From assembly GCF_007714205.1 (NCBI RefSeq), contig NZ_VMQU01000015.1, positions 1 to 60,993 on the forward strand: a DNA stretch of 60,993 nt. The letters are read 5' to 3'. Under the pieces are notes generated by a model. It was given only the letters and a program-made list of their open reading frames with translations. It had not been told where the DNA came from and did not search any database. Positions 26,976-38,189 of this stretch are shown piece by piece. Within the stretch, counting starts at the first letter, position 1. Every line of letters begins with the position of its first letter. Origin of the DNA: Mycobacterium helveticum. GTDB lineage: Bacteria > Actinomycetota > Actinomycetes > Mycobacteriales > Mycobacteriaceae. The position numbers and the translations under genes are program-made.

Positions 26976-28142
26976 TCAATAGCGAGTTAAGGAATCCCTG
27001 AACTGGCCCTCGACCCGGGTGTCGTGGTGGATTCGCCCGGCGATCCGGCCCAGCGGCAGGCCCCCGCCGCCCCAGCGCCTGGCGATGATGTCCGCGGCGA
27101 TCGAGACCGCGGTCTCCTCCGGGGTGCGCGCGCCGAGGTCCAGCCCGATGGGGCTGGCCAGCCGGCTCAGCTCGGTGTCGGTGAGCCCGACGGCCCGCAG
27201 CCGGTTCATCCGGTCGTCGTGGGTGCGGCGCGACCCCATCGCGCCGACATATCCGACGTCCAGGCGCAGCGCCACCTCGAGAACCGGGACGTCGAACTTC
27301 GGGTCGTGGGTGAGCACGCAGATCACCGTGTCGCGGTCGAGGGCGCCGGCCGCCGCCTGCGCGGCCAGGTACCGGTGCGGCCAGTCGACGACGACCTCGT
27401 CGGCCGAGGCGAACCGCGCCCGGGTGGCGAACACCGGGCGCGCGTCGCACACCGTGACCCGGTAGCCCAGGAACGCCCCCTGCCGTGCCAGGGCGGCGGC
27501 GAAGTCGATCGCGCCGAACACCAGCATCCGCGGCGGCGGGGCGTTGCTGGAGACGAAGACCTCCATGCCGTCGCCGAGGCGTTGCCCGTCGGGCCCGTAC
27601 TCGAGGACCTCGCTGCGGCCCAGCGCCAGCAGGCCGCGGGCGTCGTCGGCGACGGCGGCGTCGGCGCGCGGCGAACCGAGGGAACCCGACACCGGTTCGT
27701 CGGGGTCGGGCCGCACCACCATCCGGCGGCCCACCCACGCCGCGTCCGGGTGGGCGACGACGGTCGCGACCGCCACGGGCCGCCCCGCGCCGATGTCGTC
27801 GGCGACCGACCCCAGTTCGGGAAACGTTGCCCGCGAGACCGACTCGATGAAGACATCGATGATGCCGCCGCAGGTCAGGCCGACCTCGAACGCGTCGTCG
27901 TCGCTGACCCCGTAGCGTTGCAGTCGCGGTGTCCCGGTCCGCGCGACCTCGGTGGCCAGCTCGTAGACCGCGCCCTCCACACAGCCGCCCGACACCGACC
28001 CGGTCGCCGACCCGTCGGGCGCCACCAGCATCGACGCGCCGGGCTGCCGCGGCGCCGACCTCAGCGTGCGCACGACGGTGCCCAGGCCCGCGGTCGCACC
28101 GGCGCTCCAGATCGCCATCAGCTGAGCAAGCACTTCCCGCAC
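26976..28142 (-). CDS. XdhC/CoxF-type molybdoenzyme maturation protein (Rv0376c-like)
   Basis: A 388-residue XdhC-family protein with the N-terminal SGGCVEGAVYE motif and a C-terminal Rossmann half (MLVFGAIDFAAALAR, VLTHDPKFDVPVLEVAL, YVGAMGSRRTHDDR). It is the first gene of the cox operon. GTG 28142 gives a length close to Rv0376c; ATG 28121 is an alternative that would widen the gap to the divergent LysR gene from 24 to 45 bases. Its expected role is protecting, sulfurating or inserting the molybdenum cofactor. The operon therefore has two XdhC proteins, as in other CO oxidisers. Confidence 0.85.
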   Translation of the reverse strand: MREVLAQLMAIWSAGATAGLGTVVRTLRSAPRQPGASMLVAPDGSATGSVSGGCVEGAVYELATEVARTGTPRLQRYGVSDDDAFEVGLTCGGIIDVFIESVSRATFPELGSVADDIGAGRPVAVATVVAHPDAAWVGRRMVVRPDPDEPVSGSLGSPRADAAVADDARGLLALGRSEVLEYGPDGQRLGDGMEVFVSSNAPPPRMLVFGAIDFAAALARQGAFLGYRVTVCDARPVFATRARFASADEVVVDWPHRYLAAQAAAGALDRDTVICVLTHDPKFDVPVLEVALRLDVGYVGAMGSRRTHDDRMNRLRAVGLTDTELSRLASPIGLDLGARTPEETAVSIAADIIARRWGGGGLPLGRIAGRIHHDTRVEGQFRDSLTRY

Positions 28143-28166
28143 GGGTTCCAACGTAGGCTCATCCTC

Positions 28167-29126
28167 ATGACTCCGGCTCAACTTCGGGCCTATTCGGCGG
28201 TGGTTCGGCTGGGATCGGTGCGGGCGGCCGCCGCGGAGCTCGGCGTTTCCGATGCCGGGATCTCGATGCATGTGGCCGCGCTGCGCAAGGAACTCGACGA
28301 CCCGTTGTTCACCAGAACCGGTTCCGGGCTGGCGTTCACGCCGGGCGGGCTGCGGCTGGCCAGCCGCGCGGTCGAGATCCTGGGTCTGCAGCAGCAGACC
28401 GCCATCGAGGTCACCGAGGCCGCGCACGGGCGCCGGCTGCTGCGGATCGCGGCGTCGTCGGCGTTCGCCGAGCACGCCGCACCGGGCCTGATCGAGCTGT
28501 TCTCGTCGCGGGCCGACGACCTGTCGGTGGAGTTGAGCGTGCACCCGATGAGCCGGTTCCGCGAGCTGATCTGCTCGCGCGCGGTGGACATCGCGATCGG
28601 CCCGGCCAGTTCGATCGTTTCGGATGAGACGACCTTCGTGCGGCCCTTCCTGAAATATCAGGTCATCGCCGTCGTCGGGCCGAAAAGTCCTCTGGCCGTA
28701 GGCTTTCCAACGCCCTCCTCGCTGCGTGCACAGCAGTGGATGCTGGGGCCGTCGGCGGGCGGGGTGGACGGTGAGATCGCGGCGATGTTGCGCGCGTTGG
28801 AGATTCCGGAGTCCCAACAGCGGATCTTCCAGAGCGATGCCGCCGCGCTCGAGGAGGTGCAGCGGGTCGGCGGCGTGAGCCTGGCGATCGGGTTCGCGGT
28901 GGCCAAGGACCTGGCCGCCGGGCGTCTGGTGCACGTGAAAGGTCCCGGGCTGGACCGCTCGGGCCAGTGGTGTGCGGCGACGCTGGCACCGGCGGCCCGC
29001 CAGCCCGCGGTGTCGGAGCTGGTGCGCTTCATCACCACACCCCGGTGCACACAGGCCATGATCCGCGGCAGCGGCGTCGGGGTGACCCGGTTCCGGCCGA
29101 AGGTGCATGTGACGCTGTGGAGTTGA
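28167..29126 (+). CDS. LysR-family regulator of the cox operon (Rv0377-like)
   Basis: A 319-residue LysR-type regulator: an N-terminal winged helix-turn-helix (residues 1-60, GSVRAAAAELGVSDAGISMHV) and a periplasmic-binding-protein-like effector domain. It is transcribed divergently from the CO dehydrogenase operon with about 24 bases between start codons, the classic arrangement for a LysR activator of its neighbour. The effector is unknown. The very short gap means operator and both promoters must overlap each other or the genes, or the XdhC start is further in. Rv0378-Rv0379, which I remember next in M. tuberculosis, are absent. Confidence 0.85.
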   Translation: MTPAQLRAYSAVVRLGSVRAAAAELGVSDAGISMHVAALRKELDDPLFTRTGSGLAFTPGGLRLASRAVEILGLQQQTAIEVTEAAHGRRLLRIAASSAFAEHAAPGLIELFSSRADDLSVELSVHPMSRFRELICSRAVDIAIGPASSIVSDETTFVRPFLKYQVIAVVGPKSPLAVGFPTPSSLRAQQWMLGPSAGGVDGEIAAMLRALEIPESQQRIFQSDAAALEEVQRVGGVSLAIGFAVAKDLAAGRLVHVKGPGLDRSGQWCAATLAPAARQPAVSELVRFITTPRCTQAMIRGSGVGVTRFRPKVHVTLWS

Positions 29127-29142
29127 GTGTGCATCGATTCGA

Positions 29143-29787
29143 CTACCAGGCGCGGGTCAGATCCGCGTGCTGCCGGATCCAGGCGTGCATCGCGATCCCG
29201 GCGGCCACCCCGGCGTTGACGCTGCGCGTCGAGCCGAACTGGGCGATCGACACCGTGACGGCCGCACCCGCGCGCAGGTCGTCGGTGATGCCGGGGCCCT
29301 CCTGGCCGAACGCCAGCAGGCACTCCCGCGGCAGCGCGGCCTCTTCCAGGCGCACCGAGCCCGGGACGTTGTCCACCGCGACGACGGTCAGCCCGGCACC
29401 CGTCGCGAACTCCAGCAGCCCGGCGGTGCTGTCGTGATGGCACAACCGTTGATAGCGGTCGGTCACCATGGCGCCGCGGCGATTCCAGCGCCGCCGCCCC
29501 ACGATGTGCACGGTGTGCACCGCGAAGGCGTTGGCGGTGCGCACCACCGAGCCGATATTGGCGTCATGGCCGAAGTTCTCGATCGCCACGTGCAACGGGT
29601 GGCGGCGCCGGTCGATGTCGGCGATGATCGCCTCCCGCGTCCAGTACCGGTAGGCGTCGACGACGTTGCGGGTGTCGCCGTCGCGCAACAGGATCGGATC
29701 GTAGCGGAGGTCGTCGGGCAGCTCACCCGGCCAGGGCCCGACGCCGGCGGCCGGTGTCCCCCACTCGGTGGGCCCGGGGTCGTTCAT
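29143..29787 (-). CDS. SpoU/TrmH-family RNA 2'-O-methyltransferase (Rv0380c-like)
   Basis: A 214-residue SPOUT methyltransferase that should transfer a methyl group from SAM to a ribose of tRNA or rRNA. The three signature motifs are present: IENFGHDANIGSVVRTANAF, LLAFGQEGPGI and SIAQFGSTRSVNAGVAAGIAM. ATG 29787 overlaps the stop of the upstream lipoprotein gene (ATGA). The specific nucleotide target is unknown. Confidence 0.88.
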   Translation of the reverse strand: MNDPGPTEWGTPAAGVGPWPGELPDDLRYDPILLRDGDTRNVVDAYRYWTREAIIADIDRRRHPLHVAIENFGHDANIGSVVRTANAFAVHTVHIVGRRRWNRRGAMVTDRYQRLCHHDSTAGLLEFATGAGLTVVAVDNVPGSVRLEEAALPRECLLAFGQEGPGITDDLRAGAAVTVSIAQFGSTRSVNAGVAAGIAMHAWIRQHADLTRAW

Positions 29788-30704
29788 CGCTGCGTCCACA
29801 CGCCGGCATGCGTGCCGTCGATCGCGACGGTCGCGTAGAGCAGCGCCTCGTTGATCTCGCCCTGCGTGCACAGCGACGCGTCGACGTGCACCGCGTCCAG
29901 CGACGCGTCGGGCAGGATCAGCACCGACGAACCGTAGGCCGAGCAGGCCGGATTCAGCCCCGGGGCGGGCAGGGTCGGCGAGACGAGCAGCATCATCGGG
30001 CCGCCGCGCCTGGCGGAGTCGTCGCGATAGCGGTCCGCGAGGGCGTCGGCCTGCAGCCCCAGCAGCATGTAGCCGTTGCCGGTGAACGCGGCCGGCTCAC
30101 CGAGCTGCGCCCGGGTCACCGGGGTGCCGTCGGCGCGCCAGGCCGACAGGCTGATCGTCTTGACGACCAGGCCGGTGTCGTTGGCGTTGGTCGGCATCAG
30201 CCCCACGGGGAAAGCGGCCGGGTAGGCCGCCGACGTCTTGGGGATGCGGTCGCGCGGCGAGTACGCGTACACGCCGCGGACCTGGCTCCGATCCTTCAGC
30301 GGCCCAAGACAAACCGTGCCGGTGAGCCGGTCGGGGGGCGCCGACAGCGGCGAGGGGACCTGACGCCCGCTGCTCACCGCGCTGTCGCAGCTGCCCAGCG
30401 CGGTGGCTTCCAACGGGTGCGCCGGCGCCCCGTAGAGCCCGAAGCGGACGTCCCCGGGTTGGGCGTGCGGGCCCGTGGGCGACGCGACACTGGCGTCGAC
30501 GTCGATCAGCACGTAGTCCTGCGACCAGCGTAGATTCGACACCCCGATGTTCCAGCCCAGCAGCGCCAGCGACTCGCCGAGCCGCGCCCCCCGGGCGCCG
30601 TAGGGGCTCACGGGATGGTTCGAACCCGAGCAGCCGGCCAGGCAGGAGGCGATGACGAGGAAAACGCTCGCGGCGCGCTTCGGCGGCCCGAATCTACCGC
30701 GCAT
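29784..30704 (-). CDS. Lipoprotein of unknown function (Rv0381c-like)
   Basis: A 306-residue protein with a basic N-terminus, a hydrophobic segment and a lipobox CLAGCSG, so the second Cys should be diacylated and the protein anchored outside the membrane. The mature region contains two further cysteine pairs' worth of cysteines (GSCDS, TVCLG, NPACSA, SLCTQ) that may form disulfides. No enzymatic motif is recognised. It sits between pyrE and the RNA methyltransferase in one operon. It corresponds to Rv0381c in order and size. Confidence 0.78.
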   Translation of the reverse strand: MRGRFGPPKRAASVFLVIASCLAGCSGSNHPVSPYGARGARLGESLALLGWNIGVSNLRWSQDYVLIDVDASVASPTGPHAQPGDVRFGLYGAPAHPLEATALGSCDSAVSSGRQVPSPLSAPPDRLTGTVCLGPLKDRSQVRGVYAYSPRDRIPKTSAAYPAAFPVGLMPTNANDTGLVVKTISLSAWRADGTPVTRAQLGEPAAFTGNGYMLLGLQADALADRYRDDSARRGGPMMLLVSPTLPAPGLNPACSAYGSSVLILPDASLDAVHVDASLCTQGEINEALLYATVAIDGTHAGVWTQR

Positions 30705-30707
30705 CAG

Positions 30708-31259
30708 TCACGTTGCTGCCTGGCCCAGCCCCAGATCGGCAAGGCCCAGCACGCTGCGGTACGGCAGCCCCGCGGCCCGGATGGCCTCGGCGGCGCCGGT
30801 GGCGCGGTCCACCACGGTCGCGACGCCGACCACCACGCCGCCGGCCTCCTGGACGGCATGCACCGCCGTCAGCGCCGAGTTTCCTGTGGTGCTGGTGTCC
30901 TCCACCACCAGAGCGCGTCGGCCGGCGACTTCCGACCCTTCGACAAGCCGTTGCATCCCATGGGTTTTCGTCGACTTTCGGACCACGAACGCGTCGATCG
31001 GACGCCCGGGCGCATGCATGACGGCCGTCGCCACCGGGTCGGCGCCCAGGGTCAGGCCGCCGACCACCGCGTAGTCCCAGTCGCTGGTGAGCTGCCGGAC
31101 CAGGACGCCGATCAACGCGGCGGCCCGGTGGTGCAACGTGGCGCGGCGCAGGTCGACGTAGTAGTCGGCCTGCTTGCCCGACGACAGCGTGACCCGGCCG
31201 TGCACCACCGACAGCCGCCGGACCAGCTCGGCCAGCTCCGCGCGGCTAGCTTCGTCCAC
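30708..31259 (-). CDS. pyrE: Orotate phosphoribosyltransferase
   Basis: A 183-residue enzyme converting orotate and PRPP to OMP in pyrimidine synthesis. The PRPP-binding loop is VVEDTSTTGNS and the flexible catalytic loop is RKSTKTHG, both intact. The GTG at 31259 lies inside the 3' end of the SDR gene, overlapping by 14 bases. It corresponds to Rv0382c (pyrE/umpA). Confidence 0.92.
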   Translation of the reverse strand: MDEASRAELAELVRRLSVVHGRVTLSSGKQADYYVDLRRATLHHRAAALIGVLVRQLTSDWDYAVVGGLTLGADPVATAVMHAPGRPIDAFVVRKSTKTHGMQRLVEGSEVAGRRALVVEDTSTTGNSALTAVHAVQEAGGVVVGVATVVDRATGAAEAIRAAGLPYRSVLGLADLGLGQAAT

Positions 31260-32031
31260 GGGCGCCCCCGACTCGACCGGCCGCCGCGCGCGCCAGGTTC
31301 CGCGGAATCATCCGCCCCGCCGTCACGAGCGCCTTGTACTGCAGGCCCGGAACGCTGACCACCTTGCCGGCGGAGATGTCGGCGAGGCTCTTGCCGACCA
31401 CGTCGTCGACCTCGAGCCACAGGAACGACGGCAGCCTGGCCATGTCGATTCCCGCCCGCTGGTGGAACTCGGTGTGCACGAACCCCGGGCACACGGCGTG
31501 CACGCCCACGCCGGTGCCCCGCAAGCCACCGGCCAGGCCCTCGCTGAACGACACCACCCACGCCTTGGACGCCGAATAGGTCGACCCCCGCCCCGACAGG
31601 AGCCCCGCCACGCTGGCCACGTTGATGACGGTGCCCGCACCGGCGGCGAGCATGGCCGGCAGCGCGGCCCGGGTCAGCTGCATCACCGCGGTCACGTTGA
31701 CGTCCAACTGTGCCTGCAGCAGCGTGGGATCGGTCGCCCAGAACTCGCCGGACGTGCCAAATCCGGCGTTGTTCACCAACACTCGCACTCCCCCGGCAAG
31801 CCGGCCGACGACCTCGTCGCGGTCGGCCGCCTCGGCCAGGTCGGCGGGCAGAATGTCGACGCTGCCCGCCGCGCCCCTCAGGTCCTCCGCGAGCCCGGTC
31901 AGCCGGTCGACGTCGCGGGCGACCAGGACCAGGTCGTAGCCGTCGGCGGCGTAGCGGCGGGCGTACCCGGCGCCGATCCCGGAGGTGGGCCCGGTGATCA
32001 GGGCTACGGGACGGGGCATGAGCGCCATCAT
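31246..32031 (-). CDS. Short-chain dehydrogenase/reductase
   Basis: A classical SDR of about 261 residues. The N-terminal TGPTSGIG binds NAD(P), NNAG is present, and the catalytic triad is Ser (NVASVAG) with YSASK (Tyr and Lys). The start is uncertain: tandem ATGs at 32031 and 32028 and another at 32019 all precede PVALITG. The substrate is unknown. The overlap with pyrE suggests co-transcription. I do not remember an SDR at this place in M. tuberculosis. Confidence 0.85.
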   Translation of the reverse strand: MMALMPRPVALITGPTSGIGAGYARRYAADGYDLVLVARDVDRLTGLAEDLRGAAGSVDILPADLAEAADRDEVVGRLAGGVRVLVNNAGFGTSGEFWATDPTLLQAQLDVNVTAVMQLTRAALPAMLAAGAGTVINVASVAGLLSGRGSTYSASKAWVVSFSEGLAGGLRGTGVGVHAVCPGFVHTEFHQRAGIDMARLPSFLWLEVDDVVGKSLADISAGKVVSVPGLQYKALVTAGRMIPRNLARAAAGRVGGARGRS

Positions 32032-32071
32032 AGTGACGGGCCGGGACCGGCCCGGCACCCGTCGGGCGCGG

Positions 32072-32941
32072 TCAGCGCTGGTAGTTGGGGGCCTCGCGGC
32101 CGTTGACCGGTGGCGGCGGGCGGCGCACGCCGTCGGCGTGACCCTCGGTGCGGCCCTCGGTGCGGCCCTGCTCGCGGTGCACGGGCTCCGCGTCGCGCCG
32201 GCCCGCCTCGCCGATCAGGCCGGCCACGTCGTGCTGCGCGCGCCGGGGCGGCAGTTCCCCGCGGCCGGCCGGCATCAGCGGGCGGCTCGGCGAGGCGCTG
32301 CGCGGGCCCCCCGACTCCTGGGAGGCCTCCTGCGGCAGCGGCGGCAACACCCGCAGCAAGTCGTTGAACTGACGCACGGTGCGCAGGCCCTCGTCCCACT
32401 CCACGCGGGTGCTGGCGATCGGCATGGCGACCAGCGTCCAGTTCTGCTCGTTCCACATGATCTCGGCGCAGTCGGGCGCGGTGTGCGCGAAGGTGACCAT
32501 GCGCCGGTCGCAAGCCCGCCGGGCCGCGTCCAGGTTCGTCGAGTAGACCATCCGCGGACCGATCGCGCCGAGCAGCCAGATGTCGTTCTCCCGCGGCTCT
32601 TTGAGCCCCTTGAGCCGCAGGTCCACCACGACGTTGGTCCCCACCTTGCGGTGCAGCGCGATCACCGTGGCCACCTCTTCGAGGTCGAAGATGTAGACGG
32701 CCTCGCCGCGGATCTGCCCCAGGACGACATTGTGGGCGGCGACATCCCCCACCGTCGAAATCACCCCGCGCTTCCAGCGCTGGAGGATCTCGGTCGATTC
32801 AGGCTCGTAGTCGAACCCGTGCGACCGCGCCCACGACTTGCGGCGCCGGCTGCGGCCGCGACGCCGATCGATGTCGACGTACAGCAACACGCCCGCGCCG
32901 ACGAAGCACAGGGCGGACAGCGTGAACCAGAGGGGGACCAT
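32072..32941 (-). CDS. ttfA: Trehalose monomycolate transport factor A (Rv0383c-like)
   Basis: A 289-residue protein with an N-terminal transmembrane helix (about residues 5-22, FTLSALCFVGAGVLLYV), a basic stop-transfer segment RRRGRSRRRK, a conserved cytoplasmic domain and a Pro/Arg-rich disordered tail. TtfA (Rv0383c, MSMEG_0736) is an essential partner of the MmpL3 trehalose monomycolate exporter at the growing cell pole. The assignment rests on matching features and on its place next to clpB. Confidence 0.85.
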   Translation of the reverse strand: MVPLWFTLSALCFVGAGVLLYVDIDRRRGRSRRRKSWARSHGFDYEPESTEILQRWKRGVISTVGDVAAHNVVLGQIRGEAVYIFDLEEVATVIALHRKVGTNVVVDLRLKGLKEPRENDIWLLGAIGPRMVYSTNLDAARRACDRRMVTFAHTAPDCAEIMWNEQNWTLVAMPIASTRVEWDEGLRTVRQFNDLLRVLPPLPQEASQESGGPRSASPSRPLMPAGRGELPPRRAQHDVAGLIGEAGRRDAEPVHREQGRTEGRTEGHADGVRRPPPPVNGREAPNYQR

Positions 32942-33034
32942 CCCCAGTAGGGTATCCGTTCTTGGCCCGGAGTGGAGAAACCGAGCAGGTCACAACCGAG
33001 CATCAGGCGCGTGACGGGGCGGTTGGCCGCGGTG

Positions 33035-35581
<2,547 letters not shown>

Positions 35582-35632
35582 GACGCCTCCGTTCGGGTCG
35601 GGTTATGGGTGAAAATGCTTGTCGCGTTGTCT

Positions 35633-35665
35633 AACGCCGTCAAGGTTGAGTCTGTTCCGCTCAAG
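35633..35665 (-). promoter_or_regulatory. HAIR operator overlapping a SigH-like promoter before clpB
   Basis: GTTGAGT (35645-35651), 7 bases, then GCTCAAG (35659-35665) matches the HspR-associated inverted repeat CTTGAGT-N7-ACTCAAG with small deviations. On the minus strand GGAAC (35658-35654) and GTT (35635-35633) are 18 bases apart, a SigH/SigE-type promoter. The GGAAC box lies inside the HAIR element, so HspR binding should block this promoter. Matches are by eye. Confidence 0.75.
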
Positions 35666-35715
35666 AATAAATCGCTCGACTTCGCTGGCGGTGCGCGCGC
35701 CTAGAATTTCGGTCC

Positions 35716-36882
35716 GTGAGCCTGGAGGACGCCGCGGCGTTGCGGGTTTTGCGCGACGCCGTCGCGCAGGACCCGCTCGTTCACCGCTTCTACACGCGCT
35801 GGTTCGCCCTCGACGCCTCGGTGCGCGACCTGTTCCCGGCCGAGATGGCCGGCCAGCGGGCGGCTTTCGCCCAGGCGCTGCGCTGGGTGTACGGCGAGCT
35901 GGTCGAGCAACGCGCCGCGGAGCCGGTCGCCTTCCTCGCCCAACTGGGCCGCGACCACCGCAAGTACGGCGTGCTGCCGGCCCATTACGGCACCCTGCGC
36001 CGCGCGTTGCACGCCGCGCTGCGCGACCACCTGGGCCAGCCGGGCCCGGCGGCCTGGACCGCCGCCGTCGACGCGGCCGCCACCGCGTCGCTCAACCTGA
36101 TCACCGGGGTGATGAGCGGTGCCGCCGACGCCGAGGAGGGACCCGCCTGGTGGGACGGCACGGTCGTCGAGCACATCCGGGCCTCCCGCGATCTGGCGGT
36201 GGTGCGGCTGCGGCTGGACCGCCCGATGGACTACCACCCCGGCCAGTACCTCACCGCCCAGGTCCCGCAGTGCCCACGCCGCTGGCGCTACCTGAGCCCG
36301 GCCATTCCGGCCGACCCGGACGGCCTGATCGAGTTTCACGTCCGGGTGGTCCCCGGCGGCCTGGTCAGCACCGCCGTCGTCGCAGAAACCCGACCCGGCG
36401 ACCGGTGGCGGTTGTCGAGCCCGCACGGCGGGCTGCACGTCGACCGGGACGGCGGCGACGTGCTGATGGTGGCCGGCAGCACCGGCCTGGCGCCGCTGCG
36501 CGCGCTGATCCTGGACCTCGCCCGCCACGCGGTGAACCCGCGCGTACACCTGTTCTTCGGGGCCCGCTACCGCTGCGAGCTCTACGACCTGCCCACGCTG
36601 TGGCAGGTGGCGGCGCACAATCCGTGGCTGTCGGTGTCGCCGGTGTCGGAGTACGGCGCCGACCCGTCCTGGGCCGCCGACTATCCCGACTGCACCCCGC
36701 CGCGCGGGCTGCACGTGCACCAGACGGGCCGGCTGCCCGACGTGGTGACCAGATACGGTGGTTGGGGCGACCGGCAGATCCTGATCTGCGGCGGCCCCGA
36801 CATGGTCCGGGCCACCAGGGCCGCCCTGATCGCCAAAGGCGCTCCGCCGGAACGCATCCAGCACGACCCGCTGTCCGGGTGA
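35716..36882 (+). CDS. Type II flavohemoglobin (Rv0385-like)
   Basis: A 388-residue two-domain protein. The N-terminal globin has Tyr26 at the B10 position (HRFYTRWF) and proximal His81 (GRDHRKYG). The C-terminal reductase has a ferredoxin-NADP-reductase-like FAD region (YHPGQYLTAQV) and NAD region (VAGSTGLAPLRALI). The atypical FAD motif fits the mycobacterial type II flavohemoglobins, which were reported to oxidise D-lactate rather than detoxify NO. The GTG at 35716 is divergent from clpB across a 134-base shared promoter region. Confidence 0.82.
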   Translation: MSLEDAAALRVLRDAVAQDPLVHRFYTRWFALDASVRDLFPAEMAGQRAAFAQALRWVYGELVEQRAAEPVAFLAQLGRDHRKYGVLPAHYGTLRRALHAALRDHLGQPGPAAWTAAVDAAATASLNLITGVMSGAADAEEGPAWWDGTVVEHIRASRDLAVVRLRLDRPMDYHPGQYLTAQVPQCPRRWRYLSPAIPADPDGLIEFHVRVVPGGLVSTAVVAETRPGDRWRLSSPHGGLHVDRDGGDVLMVAGSTGLAPLRALILDLARHAVNPRVHLFFGARYRCELYDLPTLWQVAAHNPWLSVSPVSEYGADPSWAADYPDCTPPRGLHVHQTGRLPDVVTRYGGWGDRQILICGGPDMVRATRAALIAKGAPPERIQHDPLSG

Positions 36883-36903
36883 GCCGAGGTACCGAGGTAG
36901 GGC

Positions 36904-37794
36904 ATGCACATCGTCACACTGCGCGACCCGTCCTCGCCGGTCGCCGCCCGGTTCGTGCCGGAGGCCGGGATGATCGGCATGTCCCTGACCGACGACGGGG
37001 TGGAACTGCTCGGCCAGCGTCGCGGCCTGGACGCCTACGTCGAGGCCGGCAAGACGATGGGCATCCCCATCCTGTACCCGTGGGCGAACCGGTTGGGCGG
37101 CGACACCTACACCGCGGCGGGCGTGACGGTGCGGCTGACGCCGGGCGAGAACGGTGTGCGCGCCGACCCCCACGGGCTGCCCATCCACGGCACCATGGCC
37201 GCCTATCCGGGCTGGCGGGTGACGGCGGAAACGGGCAACGAGCTGAGTGCCGAGGTCGACTTCGGCGCCGACCCGCGGCTGCTGGCCGGGTTCCCGTATC
37301 CGCACGTGCTCACGGTGTCGGCGCGGCTGGCCGAGCGCACGCTGACGGTGAGCACCACGGTCACCGCGACCGGCGACACGGCGGTGCCGCTGTGCTTCGG
37401 CTTCCACCCCTACCTGCATCTGCCCGGGGTGGCGCGCAGCGAGTGGATGATCGAGACACCGCCGCTGCGGCACCTCGGCCTCGACGGGCAGGGGCTGCCC
37501 ACCGGCGCGTCCCGCACGCAACCTGCGATGCACGAACCGTTGGGCGACAAGGCTTTTGACGACGCCTACGACCAGGTTCCGGACGGCGCCGTCTTCGCGG
37601 TGTCCGGCGGGGGACGGCGGCTGGAAGTCCACTTCGAGCGGGGATACCCGGTGACCCAGATCTTCGCGCCGCCCGGCGAAGACGTGGTGTGCTTCGAGCC
37701 GATGACCGCACCGACCGACGCGCTGCGCCGCGGCGGTTACCGGTGCGCGCAACCGGGCGAGCCCGGGCACGCCCGGTTCTCGATCCGCGTCTAG
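36904..37794 (+). CDS. Aldose 1-epimerase family protein
   Basis: A 296-residue galactose mutarotase-like protein. PIHGTMA holds the first catalytic His and FGFHPYLHLPG the second; the later catalytic Glu is probably in FEPMTAP. It interconverts sugar anomers or sugar-phosphate anomers. It begins 21 bases after the flavohemoglobin gene and may share its transcript. It converges on hspR with a 4-base overlap of stops. I do not remember it between hspR and Rv0385 in M. tuberculosis; it sits at an inferred rearrangement joint. Confidence 0.82.
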   Translation: MHIVTLRDPSSPVAARFVPEAGMIGMSLTDDGVELLGQRRGLDAYVEAGKTMGIPILYPWANRLGGDTYTAAGVTVRLTPGENGVRADPHGLPIHGTMAAYPGWRVTAETGNELSAEVDFGADPRLLAGFPYPHVLTVSARLAERTLTVSTTVTATGDTAVPLCFGFHPYLHLPGVARSEWMIETPPLRHLGLDGQGLPTGASRTQPAMHEPLGDKAFDDAYDQVPDGAVFAVSGGGRRLEVHFERGYPVTQIFAPPGEDVVCFEPMTAPTDALRRGGYRCAQPGEPGHARFSIRV

Positions 37795-38189
37795 CGGCTG
37801 CCGGTTTTGCGGGGCCGCCAGACCACCAGCGCCGTGCTCTTGGGCAGCACCGCGAGATCGCGGCGCTGGTTGGCACGCGACGCCATCAGCTCGTCGGTCA
37901 ACTCCCTCACCCGCGCCTGCAGCGCCTCGACCTGGTTGGTCAGCTCGATGATGCGCTTGATGCCGGCGAGGTTGACGCCCTCGTCCTGGGAGAGCCGCTG
38001 CACCTCGCGCAGCAGGTCGACGTCGTGCTCCGAATAACGGCGTCCCCCACCGGAAGTGCGGCGCGGGCGGACCAGCCCGAGCCGGTCGTAGGTGCGCAGG
38101 GTCTGCGCGTGCATGCCGGCCAGCTCGGCGGCCACCGAGATCAGGAACGTCCGCGACTCCCGCTCGGGGTTCCTCGAACTCGCGGCCAT
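37791..38189 (-). CDS. hspR: MerR-family heat-shock repressor HspR
   Basis: A 132-residue repressor with the MerR winged-helix segment (ISVAAELAGMHAQTLRTYDRLGLVRPRRT) and GGGRRYSEHDVDLLREVQRL. It binds HAIR sequences, with DnaK as co-repressor in actinomycetes, and represses dnaK and clpB until heat shock draws DnaK away. Three candidate HAIR sites are in this window. ATG 38189 overlaps the dnaJ stop, completing the dnaK-grpE-dnaJ-hspR operon. Confidence 0.95.
   Translation of the reverse strand: MAASSRNPERESRTFLISVAAELAGMHAQTLRTYDRLGLVRPRRTSGGGRRYSEHDVDLLREVQRLSQDEGVNLAGIKRIIELTNQVEALQARVRELTDELMASRANQRRDLAVLPKSTALVVWRPRKTGSR

Noticed and set aside
28143..28166. Specific LysR box (T-N11-A) in the cox/LysR gap
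   Set aside because: The 24-base gap has no convincing palindrome; the operator may lie inside a gene end, so none is annotated.
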